A DNA stretch of 11,356 nucleotides from Nitrososphaerales archaeon TH526 (GTDB lineage Archaea; Thermoproteota; Nitrososphaeria; Nitrososphaerales; Nitrososphaeraceae), in contig JAATVR010000812.1 in the NCBI GenBank assembly GCA_014523665.1, forward strand, positions 1-11,356, given 5' to 3'. Positions 6,290 to 11,356 of this stretch are shown piece by piece. The position numbers were made by a program, and so were the translations under genes. How positions within the stretch are numbered: position 1 is the stretch's first letter; each line of letters starts with the position of its first letter. The notes beneath the pieces are model-generated. The model was not told where the DNA came from and searched no databases. It saw only the letters and a list, made by a program, of their open reading frames with translations.

Positions 6290-7258
6290 CTAATCCATAT
6301 GACCATGAGAAATATCCCCGACTCCGCCCTCATTAATTCCAAAACATTTGACCGTTTCAGGATAACAAGGACTCTTCTTCATTTCTGCCATAAGATATGA
6401 AGAATTTCCCTTAAGCCGAATTATGAATGTGCTTGTATGCGTAATAACGTTACCGCCCATAGGTCTATCCGAATCAGCCAAGCAGTAACTATATCCATCT
6501 ACGGAAGTGTGAACCTGATTAGTAATGACGACGGCTACGTCATGCACACGCGCGATCTGTTGCAAAAGATGCATTACTTTGCTCAATCTGGACTGTCTCT
6601 GCGAAAGCATTCCACGTCCAGAATATTCTGCTCTATATGGATTTATTATAGAGTCAATTACTAATAACTTGATGTCGTTTTCTTGGTTAAGTTGCAATAA
6701 AAGATCCTGCTGCAAAATTGATTCAAACCTAGCACTATTTAACGGTTGAATGCATCTCACATTTTGAAGGGCTTTACTGGGATCCAAACCTCTTGCTTTT
6801 GCAATCTCAGCTATTCTTTCTGCCCTAAATGTACCTTCAGTATCAAGGTAAATTGTTTTGTAACTATTTTGTAGTTGTTGAACAGTCACACATAAGGTAT
6901 GACAAATCTGCGTTTTTCCTGTGGCGGACCGACCGTAGAATTGAGTAATTGCTTTTGTTTCTATCCCATTTCCACCAAATAACTGATCAAGTTCTTGTGA
7001 ACCTGTCTTGATATACGATCTATTATGACTAGATCGATCATTACGTTCTATCAAGGAACTTCTAGATATTTTTCCACTTTCTTCGAGTTCGATGGCCGCT
7101 TTGTTACATATTGATACAGCCTCGTCAATTTCTATTTCTAATATTTTGGAGATATCCACCGGACTTATGATAGCGAGACTTTCGATGGAATTGATTCCTG
7201 CCAACTTCAGCTTTCTTATTAACTCAGGTTCTATTTTCTGAAATGAATCCAACCTCAT
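6290..7258 (-). CDS. Divergent RadA-family recombinase (paralogue)
   Basis: This is a RecA/Rad51 superfamily ATPase in the archaeal RadA layout. An N-terminal helix-hairpin-helix domain (about 10-60, KLAGINSIESLAIISP) is followed by the RadA linker signature TGSQELDQLFGG, then Walker A GRSATGKT at 109-116. Next come DTEGTFRAERI at 139-149 with the catalytic Glu, Walker B LLVIDS at 198-203, GRGMLSQRQ in the L1 region, and TNQV with a GGN L2-type segment. The length of 322 aa is usual. Differences from typical RadA: the P-loop normally reads GEFGSGKT; the FxxA/FxxG-type oligomerisation motif before the core is ISRSS here; and the end loop usually like DSPHLPE is KSPCYPE. It is probably a specialised paralogue, not the housekeeping copy. 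The start ATG overlaps the previous gene's stop by ATGA, so translation is coupled. Strand exchange or a regulatory Rad51-paralogue role are both possible. Confidence 0.9.
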   Translation of the reverse strand: MRLDSFQKIEPELIRKLKLAGINSIESLAIISPVDISKILEIEIDEAVSICNKAAIELEESGKISRSSLIERNDRSSHNRSYIKTGSQELDQLFGGNGIETKAITQFYGRSATGKTQICHTLCVTVQQLQNSYKTIYLDTEGTFRAERIAEIAKARGLDPSKALQNVRCIQPLNSARFESILQQDLLLQLNQENDIKLLVIDSIINPYRAEYSGRGMLSQRQSRLSKVMHLLQQIARVHDVAVVITNQVHTSVDGYSYCLADSDRPMGGNVITHTSTFIIRLKGNSSYLMAEMKKSPCYPETVKCFGINEGGVGDISHGHMD

Positions 7259-8223
7259 CCCCCTTTCTTTAATTTTTCAAGCATGTTTCTCTTGTCTTCT
7301 AAGGCTTCTTGAAGCGGTTTTTTTGGTGATTCCTGCAGTTCTATTCGTATTCTCCTTTCTGCATGTTTACCTTTTCTTTTCCACTCTTTACTATAGACGG
7401 CCAATAACGCATTCTGACCAACTTGCCAAGAAGCGAAGAATTTCTCGCCCGTATATGTGACGGAAGCATCGGCTCCAAAGTGCCACAAAGTAACTAACCA
7501 GCTCATGATACAAGGTATAATTAATTTCGAATTTTGTAGTACCTTACCAGAATCAATAATGACCTCAAGGAGGCTTTCCCTCACAGTTCTAAGAGCGTTC
7601 GTCAATCGTAAAATACCATCAGTGTCTACAGCGACTGGCGAAGAAGAGCAACCAATCATGAGGCTTATTGTATCAGTGCGATGAATAGTTACCCTGACAA
7701 TAAGTTGATCTATTTTAAACACCTTGAAAAGTATGTCTTTACTAACAGGATTTGATCTTTGATAGTTCTCACTAAACGTGCTAAACAAAAGCCATATTCC
7801 ACCAACCCTAAACCTTAACCTTATATCATGTAAAGCATTACTATCAAAAGGAAGGTTCTGTATAAGCTTGTATATAGGATGATTTATTATTCTGCGAATA
7901 TTGTGTTGTTGTTGTTGTTGCTCTAGCTGTTGCTGTCGCATCAATGTTAGTACGGGGTCTTTGACCCCTGTATGGTGATCTAGGGGCTTACTAAATTTTA
8001 TGCCTGATAAGGTGTAGAAGGCTTGTGGAGAATAGTACTCAACATCTACCTTCCCTTGTTTACAGAGTAATGAGATCTTGTTTCGAAAAGTACCATATCC
8101 GATAGACCATTCCTGGCCAGATATACTGAACTTAGGAACAAAATCGATGAGGCTGAATGGTCTATTTTCTATTTGTACAATTTGGATCATTCGTTTCCAT
8201 AAGGCAGAATCAAGATTTGTCAT
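7255..8223 (-). CDS. Conserved uncharacterised 322-aa thaumarchaeal protein with glutamine tract
   Basis: No named domain is recognised, but I recall homologues recurring in Nitrososphaerales. The N-terminal 75 residues look like a winged-helix unit (FSLIDFVP, then YGTFRNKISLLCKQGKVDVEYYS followed by AFYTLSG). A low-complexity linker has glutamines at 97-106, and a longer alpha/beta domain follows (ALHDIRLRFRV, NPVSKDI, VTIHRTDTISLMIGCSSSPVAVD, WLVTLWHFGADASV). The tail is basic and lysine-rich. The domain order suggests a DNA-binding part joined to a folded part whose HRTD and WHFGADAS motifs are the most conserved-looking. It overlaps the RadA-like gene by four bases, so the two products are probably made together and may act together. 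The start ATG at 8223 has no Shine-Dalgarno; a weak TATA-like TAATACTTAA lies about 20 bases upstream. Confidence 0.75.
   Translation of the reverse strand: MTNLDSALWKRMIQIVQIENRPFSLIDFVPKFSISGQEWSIGYGTFRNKISLLCKQGKVDVEYYSPQAFYTLSGIKFSKPLDHHTGVKDPVLTLMRQQQLEQQQQQHNIRRIINHPIYKLIQNLPFDSNALHDIRLRFRVGGIWLLFSTFSENYQRSNPVSKDILFKVFKIDQLIVRVTIHRTDTISLMIGCSSSPVAVDTDGILRLTNALRTVRESLLEVIIDSGKVLQNSKLIIPCIMSWLVTLWHFGADASVTYTGEKFFASWQVGQNALLAVYSKEWKRKGKHAERRIRIELQESPKKPLQEALEDKRNMLEKLKKGG
7906..7920. repeat. (TTG)5 / (CAA)5 trinucleotide run
   Basis: Five perfect triplets encode glutamines 102-106 of the 322-aa protein, in a larger Q-rich stretch at 97-106. A change of copy number would keep the frame, altering only linker length. 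Confidence 0.95.
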
Positions 8224-8322
8224 GGTGCAAATCGATCGTTAAGTATTATCAGAAATGGTTGTGATATTGATAGTTGTCATTGTCATCATAATCAGCCATA
8301 TCAATTTGTAGTAATGATAATT

Positions 8323-8721
8323 TCATAGAGACAGCTTTACTCTTAAATTTCTAGCCAAACTAAGATGATAGTATCTAAAATCCAAATTCTCAAAAATACG
8401 ACCGATGGATTGAGTGAGTACATATCGTAGTGTAATGGGACTATCTCTAATCGATTCTATTTCAATTCTTAATCGTGGTGTTAGATCTGAATTAGAAATA
8501 ATAAATACTGGAGGTGGCCTAGCAATGGGAATTAGTCTCATAAGGCTTTTAGCCTGATGATAATACTTCCTTACAGTGATCTTTTCACCATTTTCTTTTG
8601 CAATTTGCTCCGTAACTTGAGCAAGATGAAGTGCTAGTTCATCAATCAAACACTCAGTCGTCCATTGATCTTCAATGTTATCATGAATACCGCAGAAAGG
8701 TTTCCTTGGTCTACTAATCAT
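8323..8721 (-). CDS. Hypothetical 132-aa protein of the RadA-like operon
   Basis: The product is not recognised. Residues 23-62 are helical (ECLIDELALHLAQVTEQIAK) with a helix-turn-helix-like second part (ITVRKYYHQAKSLMRLI). A proline run (RPPPVFII) then leads into a strand, an arginine-rich region and a basic helical end (FRYYHLSLARNLRVKLSL). Net positive charge would suit contact with DNA or with an acidic partner. Cys10, His13, Cys24 and His32 occur near the N-terminus, but their spacing does not make a standard zinc motif. The ATG lies inside the end of the 189-aa gene, an eight-base overlap, so the two are translated from one mRNA. A 99-base gap separates it from the 322-aa gene. Confidence 0.7.
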   Translation of the reverse strand: MISRPRKPFCGIHDNIEDQWTTECLIDELALHLAQVTEQIAKENGEKITVRKYYHQAKSLMRLIPIARPPPVFIISNSDLTPRLRIEIESIRDSPITLRYVLTQSIGRIFENLDFRYYHLSLARNLRVKLSL

Positions 8722-9283
8722 ATGTCATTATTCCTTCCTGAAGTAGATGTTCTTCCAGTTGTTCCAGTTCTTCTATTCTGAGATTAGCATCTGCTAACTG
8801 TTGGGACAATATCTCATTTTGTGTCTCAATATCCTCATATCTCGAAATGAGTTGTTCTAAAGTCCAGTCTCTGTATACACGTCCTAAAATTGGCTTAGTA
8901 CTATTGTTCGTCGCTGATCCTGAATTTAATTCGGTGTTAACAGACATTCGACTGGTATTTTCTTTTACAGATTTCTTACCGTCATTTTCGCTCAAATTGA
9001 GCGATCTATTACGTTTCGGATATTTGTGAGCTTTAGCACTTTCAGGTAAATAACGTCGGTAGGTACTCTCGGGGATATCGATCCTCGCTTTTATGATTTC
9101 TCGTATTTGCAAATCGGTTAATGATTTTTCTCTTCCTCTTTCGAAAATTATAGGGATAATAACACTTAATTTTAGTTTTAATTTCATTTTGCCTAATTCA
9201 TCAAGTAGTTGATCAAATGATAGTTCTTGCAAAGAATTCTTTAAAGCAATAATATTACTACCTTCGTTAACTTGTTGGGTCAT
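8714..9283 (-). CDS. HTH-like / coiled-coil protein of the RadA-like operon (189 aa)
   Basis: An N-terminal helical region is followed at about 54-80 by a helix-turn-helix-like segment (SLTDLQIREIIKARIDIPES, then TYRRYLPES), whose last helix would be the recognition helix. Residues 84-133 are polar, low-complexity and probably disordered. Residues 140-183 form a leucine-containing coiled coil (LISRYEDIETQNEILSQQLA, then NLRIEELEQLEEHLL). A dimeric DNA-binding protein is likely. The order of DNA-binding head, flexible linker and coiled coil recalls the larger 266-aa protein at 4228, without obvious sequence identity. The ATG overlaps the TGA of the zinc-protein gene (ATGA), and AAGGAG lies 17 to 12 bases before the start. 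An initiator, partition or regulatory role is possible but unproven. Confidence 0.75.
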   Translation of the reverse strand: MTQQVNEGSNIIALKNSLQELSFDQLLDELGKMKLKLKLSVIIPIIFERGREKSLTDLQIREIIKARIDIPESTYRRYLPESAKAHKYPKRNRSLNLSENDGKKSVKENTSRMSVNTELNSGSATNNSTKPILGRVYRDWTLEQLISRYEDIETQNEILSQQLADANLRIEELEQLEEHLLQEGIMTYD

Positions 9284-9417
9284 TCTTTTCTTGACTCCTT
9301 GTGGTTACAGCTGCAATTGCAGATCACTTCGATGCCAACGCCTGTCCATCTTCCGAAACACCGATTGTGATTTCGTTCCCTACATTGTCGTGAGAGAAAA
9401 TCAACTATTGTGATCAT
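9280..9417 (-). CDS. 45-aa Cys/His-rich probable zinc-binding protein
   Basis: This gene has only 46 codons. Its ATG lies inside the 3' end of the ribbon-helix-helix gene (17-base overlap, different frame) and its TGA overlaps the start of the 189-aa gene. The protein reads CRERNHNRC (Cys12, His17, Cys20), a middle RWTGVGIEVI, then CNCSCNH (Cys33, Cys35, Cys37, His39). Clustered Cys and His either side of a short beta stretch imply one structural zinc site. I recall small proteins with the pattern CxxxxHxxC...GxGxxxxCxCxCH following RHH genes in this archaeal group. Double overlap and motif content make coding very likely despite the small size. A role as a regulator or partner of the RHH protein is inferred from the linkage. 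Confidence 0.75.
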   Translation of the reverse strand: MITIVDFLSRQCRERNHNRCFGRWTGVGIEVICNCSCNHKESRKE

Positions 9418-9547
9418 GATTAACACCGTCCTCGATTAATCTTGAAATTACTTCCGAGTACGTTTCGCCAAACTTGCCCCTACCTCTCAGCCGCCGATAC
9501 GTCTTGTCGTCGATAGTGATGGTATGACGCACATTCACTTGAATCAT
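9401..9547 (-). CDS. Ribbon-helix-helix (CopG/VapB-like) DNA-binding protein, 48 aa
   Basis: The short protein has the RHH layout: a basic beta strand (VNVRHTITID), helix 1 (DKTYRRLRGRGKFG), and helix 2 (TYSEVISRLIEDG). RHH proteins bind operators as dimers through the strand and often repress their own operon. The form TITIDDKTYRRL...GKFGETYSEVISRLIED resembles the VapB-like antitoxin group, but no PIN-domain toxin follows; the next gene encodes the small zinc protein. It is the first gene of the six-gene minus-strand cluster. A TATA-like box lies about 31 bases before the ATG, so it could set the expression of the whole operon. GC content is visibly higher here than in neighbouring sequence. 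Confidence 0.85.
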   Translation of the reverse strand: MIQVNVRHTITIDDKTYRRLRGRGKFGETYSEVISRLIEDGVNHDHNS

Positions 9548-9572
9548 ATAATGGCAGTTAGAAAAAATGGGC

Positions 9573-9583
9573 ATATTAATAAA
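9573..9583 (-). promoter_or_regulatory. TATA-like promoter of the RHH-to-RadA operon
   Basis: On the minus strand the sequence is TTTATTAATAT, preceded by more T. It is centred about 31 bases before the RHH start, giving a very short leader, and is the best promoter candidate for the six-gene cluster. Confidence 0.5.
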
Positions 9584-9690
9584 AACAATATTTTCATGAT
9601 TTGAATCTCGTGCATGATCTTGCTAGCGATGACGTAACAAGTTCTATTATCTGAATATGAATCAATATTGAGATTTACAGGATGTATCTA

Positions 9691-9834
9691 TTATTCTACT
9701 TGACTCTGGACAAAGTTACGCGGCCTGGCGGTCGTTTTCAATGATGAAATCAAAGTTTTTGAAAGTAATGAATTGAGGGGAACTGAAGTAATGGCTTGAA
9801 GTTCAATGGGATCATATTCAAACATTTCCTGCAT
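9691..9834 (-). CDS. Hypothetical 47-aa protein
   Basis: This small ORF runs from ATG 9834 to TAA 9691. It has an acidic N-terminus (QEMFEYDPIELQAI), a leucine/serine-rich middle (SLLSKTLISSLKTT), and a basic end (ARPRNFVQ). Composition and a full-length helix prediction make it plausible, but no family is recognised. A second in-frame ATG at 9825 (44 aa) sits 22 bases from the centre of a TATA-like TTTATTTTAT at 9843-9852, and would fit a nearly leaderless transcript better. It lies between the integrase and the RHH operon on the same strand, and so may belong to the integrated element. Confidence 0.45.
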   Translation of the reverse strand: MQEMFEYDPIELQAITSVPLNSLLSKTLISSLKTTARPRNFVQSQVE

Positions 9835-9842
9835 GTTCAAGA

Positions 9843-9852
9843 TAAAATAAAT
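9843..9852 (-). promoter_or_regulatory. TATA-like box of the 47-aa ORF
   Basis: The minus strand reads GATTTATTTTATC just after a hairpin-forming palindrome (9857-9879). Spacing suits the inner ATG at 9825 (about 22 bases). Confidence 0.35.
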
Positions 9853-9856
9853 CTAT

Positions 9857-9879
9857 GGTGCACTCCTTTGGAGCGCATC
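9857..9879. repeat. Imperfect inverted repeat with three-base loop
   Basis: GGTGCACTCC and GGAGCGCATC flank TTT, pairing over ten positions with one A-C mismatch and one G-T pair. It abuts the TATA-like box of the 47-aa ORF on its upstream side, so it could be an operator, or a terminator hairpin in the path from the integrase. Confidence 0.55.
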
Positions 9880-9990
9880 GACAATACATAAGAATATAAT
9901 AGAATAATGTTAGAGAGTATACTGATTCCCTTTATCTATAGTGTAGAATTCAGAATTTATTTATTAAACAGCCCAATATGAATATGATTC

Positions 9991-9997
9991 AAAAAAA
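9991..9997 (-). terminator. T-tract terminator of the integrase gene
   Basis: Seven T residues on the minus strand follow the integrase TAG stop directly, without a hairpin. Oligo-T alone is a typical archaeal termination signal. Confidence 0.5.
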
Positions 9998-11152
9998 CTA
10001 TCGGTTGCTTTGAGGTTGTAGTTGTCCTGAATCAATAAGTGATTGAATTAGCTGCTCAAACTGTTCCTGTTTATGTATCATTTCTTCAATTTGTTTATCT
10101 TTCTCTGCCAGTTTGTGTTGGATAGTATGCTCCTGTTCTGCAACCTGTTTTCTAAGTCTATTTTCTGGTGAGATAGTGAGCAAGTCCATTGTCTTCATAT
10201 ATTCAGCAAGTCTTTCACGTTCTGGAGTTCTATCATAACTGTTATCGAGGCCTCTTGTTATTTTGTGCCCCAAGACAAACTCTTTTGTGTTGTGTTCAAC
10301 ATTTGCTTTTATCATTTGGGTATTACAAAACTTACGAAATGCGTGGTCAAGCATATGCTTATGTTGGGTTTGTCTATTGTGAGTTCTAGTTCTAATCCCT
10401 GCTTTGTTTGTTATTCGATAAATTGGGTCTGTAAACGACTTTACAGGTTTGACCTCTTTTAATTTCTTAACCCAGGGTAGATTGGAGCTAATAGCATTCC
10501 TTAGTAAAGGTGAACTTGGGGTTATGTTTTCTCCCATTCGTCTTCTATATTCAATGTAACTGTCTAAAGCTTCAGCACACTCAAAGCTAGTAAACGTATA
10601 ATATTTTGATTTGGTGCCTCTATAAACTACAATTTTGTAAAGGTGTTTACCTCCATAACCTTCAGGTGTCAATCGTTCAACATCTCCATATTTGAGGTCA
10701 GTTAGCGCACCAATTCTCATTCCTGTACTTGCTAAAAGATAGAGTAGAAATCTATCTCTCTCTCCAGTGACTACATTAAGCATTTTTTGAATGTCTTCAG
10801 TAGTATAAGCTTCGTCTTCTCTTGCTTCGTCAGGTCTAGGAATGTACCCTGAGATATGGTGCCAATCAAAAGTTATTCTATTAGCTCGATAAAAGAATTG
10901 GATTGCAGACTTCCTTCCCTCTATTGTATTATGTTTAAGTCCTTGTTTCTTTAGAAAAATAATGTAACTGACTATCTTGTCTTCTATCTTTCGAATCTCT
11001 TGAGGGGAATAAATCTTTTTAGTAATTAAAGAATTGGGGTCTTTTGTTTTTAAAAAAAGAGTGTAGTGCTTAAAACCGTTAATATATTTATCTTTGGTCT
11101 GAGGTTCTTTATTATCAAGTTTTTCTAAGAAGTCTTGATATGGTTTACCCAA
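9998..11152 (-). CDS. Tyrosine recombinase (XerC/D-like, phage-integrase family)
   Basis: It has an N-terminal SAM-like core-binding domain (about 1-100, TKDKYINGFKHYTLFLK, HNTIEGRKSAIQFFYR) and a catalytic domain with the full active-site set: Arg146 in STGMRIGAL, a Lys in GTKSKYY (181 or 183), His270 and Arg273 in HAFRKF, His296 in LGH, and the nucleophile Tyr307 in SYDR. The 55-residue tail is a coiled coil (QVAEQEHTIQHKLAEKDKQI) that may mediate multimers. At 384 aa it is of normal length and should be active. It integrates or excises DNA by a covalent Tyr-DNA intermediate. The apparent start is TTG 11152; no in-frame ATG precedes it before the stop at 11167-11165. Its promoter lies in the gap after the VOC gene, and a T-tract ends it, so it seems to be its own transcription unit. 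Confidence 0.93.
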   Translation of the reverse strand: MGKPYQDFLEKLDNKEPQTKDKYINGFKHYTLFLKTKDPNSLITKKIYSPQEIRKIEDKIVSYIIFLKKQGLKHNTIEGRKSAIQFFYRANRITFDWHHISGYIPRPDEAREDEAYTTEDIQKMLNVVTGERDRFLLYLLASTGMRIGALTDLKYGDVERLTPEGYGGKHLYKIVVYRGTKSKYYTFTSFECAEALDSYIEYRRRMGENITPSSPLLRNAISSNLPWVKKLKEVKPVKSFTDPIYRITNKAGIRTRTHNRQTQHKHMLDHAFRKFCNTQMIKANVEHNTKEFVLGHKITRGLDNSYDRTPERERLAEYMKTMDLLTISPENRLRKQVAEQEHTIQHKLAEKDKQIEEMIHKQEQFEQLIQSLIDSGQLQPQSNR

Positions 11153-11184
11153 TATTGTATTGCATTACTATTAGATAGGGTTTC

Positions 11185-11193
11185 ATATATTAA
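11185..11193 (-). promoter_or_regulatory. TATA-like box of the integrase gene
   Basis: The minus strand reads CTTAATATATG. Its centre is 24 bases before an ATG at 11165, which is out of frame with the integrase, and about 37 bases before the TTG start used for it. Confidence 0.45.
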
Positions 11194-11194
11194 G

Positions 11195-11356
11195 TTATAT
11201 TTTCCTCTGCACTTTTGCAAATGAAAGTTGATATCCATCTGGTTCACGTATATGAAAATATCTTTCTCCCCATGGAGCATCAGTCGGTGCATTTTCAAAT
11301 ATGACATCGGATGAAATAGATTCATTATTCTTGAAATAGTTATAGAGTTTGTCTAC
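11195..11356 (-). CDS. VOC / glyoxalase-bleomycin resistance-dioxygenase family protein (C-terminal part)
   Basis: The last 53 residues of a VOC-superfamily protein enter from the right edge. APWGERYFHIREPDGYQLSF is the typical final beta-hairpin of the fold, where the Trp-Gly turn, the DPDG-like EPDG and the following strand recur across the glyoxalase and bleomycin-resistance groups. Members bind a metal or a ligand in a paired beta-alpha-beta-beta-beta module; the exact activity cannot be told from this end alone. The frame is open to the window edge and ends at TAA 11197-11195. It lies on the same strand just upstream of the integrase, 42 bases away, and is probably a host gene bordering the inserted element. 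Confidence 0.8.
   Translation of the reverse strand, partial: VDKLYNYFKNNESISSDVIFENAPTDAPWGERYFHIREPDGYQLSFAKVQRKI

Noticed and set aside
6437..6749. Two 74-75 aa plus-strand ORFs inside the RadA-like gene
   Set aside because: They are antisense to conserved RadA motifs and have no signals of their own.
9280..9547. VapBC-type toxin-antitoxin pair
   Set aside because: The RHH half fits an antitoxin, but the second gene is a 45-aa Cys/His-rich protein with no PIN-domain acidic residues.
10189..10462. Plus-strand ORFs opposite the integrase catalytic region
   Set aside because: They lie antisense to the catalytic His-x-x-Arg and His/Tyr motifs of the recombinase and are shadows.
11125..11325. 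66-aa minus-strand ORF at the right edge
   Set aside because: It overlaps the VOC C-terminus in another frame; the VOC frame carries a clear family motif, so this one is a shadow.
1..11356. tRNA or rRNA gene as integration target
   Set aside because: No cloverleaf with a TTCGAnTC-type T-loop was seen by eye on either strand; a covariance-model scan would be needed to be certain.

Overview
The window looks like an accessory region of a low-GC ammonia-oxidising archaeon of the Nitrososphaerales (Thaumarchaeota), possibly a Nitrosocosmicus-like genome. The case rests on a RadA-type (not RecA-type) recombinase, archaeal TATA-like boxes about 25-30 bases before several start codons, and several protein families I associate from memory with this lineage: an HTH/coiled-coil protein, Cys-rich repeat secreted proteins, a 322-aa uncharacterised protein next to RadA, and a ribbon-helix-helix plus small zinc-protein pair. 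The genus is an inference, not a search result.

Left part (1-4230): ordinary chromosomal gene ends mixed with debris. A quinone-oxidoreductase-like MDR gene runs off the left edge on the minus strand. Next come a truncated patatin-like phospholipase, a minus-strand pair (a secreted Cys-rich repeat protein and a 91-aa protein), a HEAT-like repeat ORF with no normal start, a small membrane protein followed by a frame-broken pseudogene, a 71-aa tail-anchored ORF, and a decayed fragment of a luciferase-like (LLM) oxidoreductase. So many truncated genes suggest repeated insertion and decay.

Middle (4228-5926): a minus-strand HTH/coiled-coil protein, and on the plus strand a 105-aa helical protein and a doubtful 90-aa ORF. 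A gene-poor stretch of about 360 bases follows.

Right part (6290-9547): a minus-strand cluster of six genes. In order of transcription they are a 48-aa ribbon-helix-helix protein, a 45-aa Cys/His-rich probable zinc protein, a 189-aa HTH-like/coiled-coil protein, a 132-aa unknown, a 322-aa conserved unknown with a glutamine tract, and a divergent RadA paralogue. The first four overlap end to start, and the last two overlap by ATGA. The two smallest genes are under 50 codons. The cluster looks like a regulator plus DNA-transaction module of an integrated element.

Right edge (9691-11356): a 47-aa ORF, a complete tyrosine recombinase with all catalytic residues and a T-tract after its stop, and the C-terminus of a VOC/glyoxalase-family gene entering from the right. 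The integrase and RadA-like operon, placed against that gene end, suggest an integrative element whose right boundary lies near 11155-11195. No attachment repeat was found by eye.
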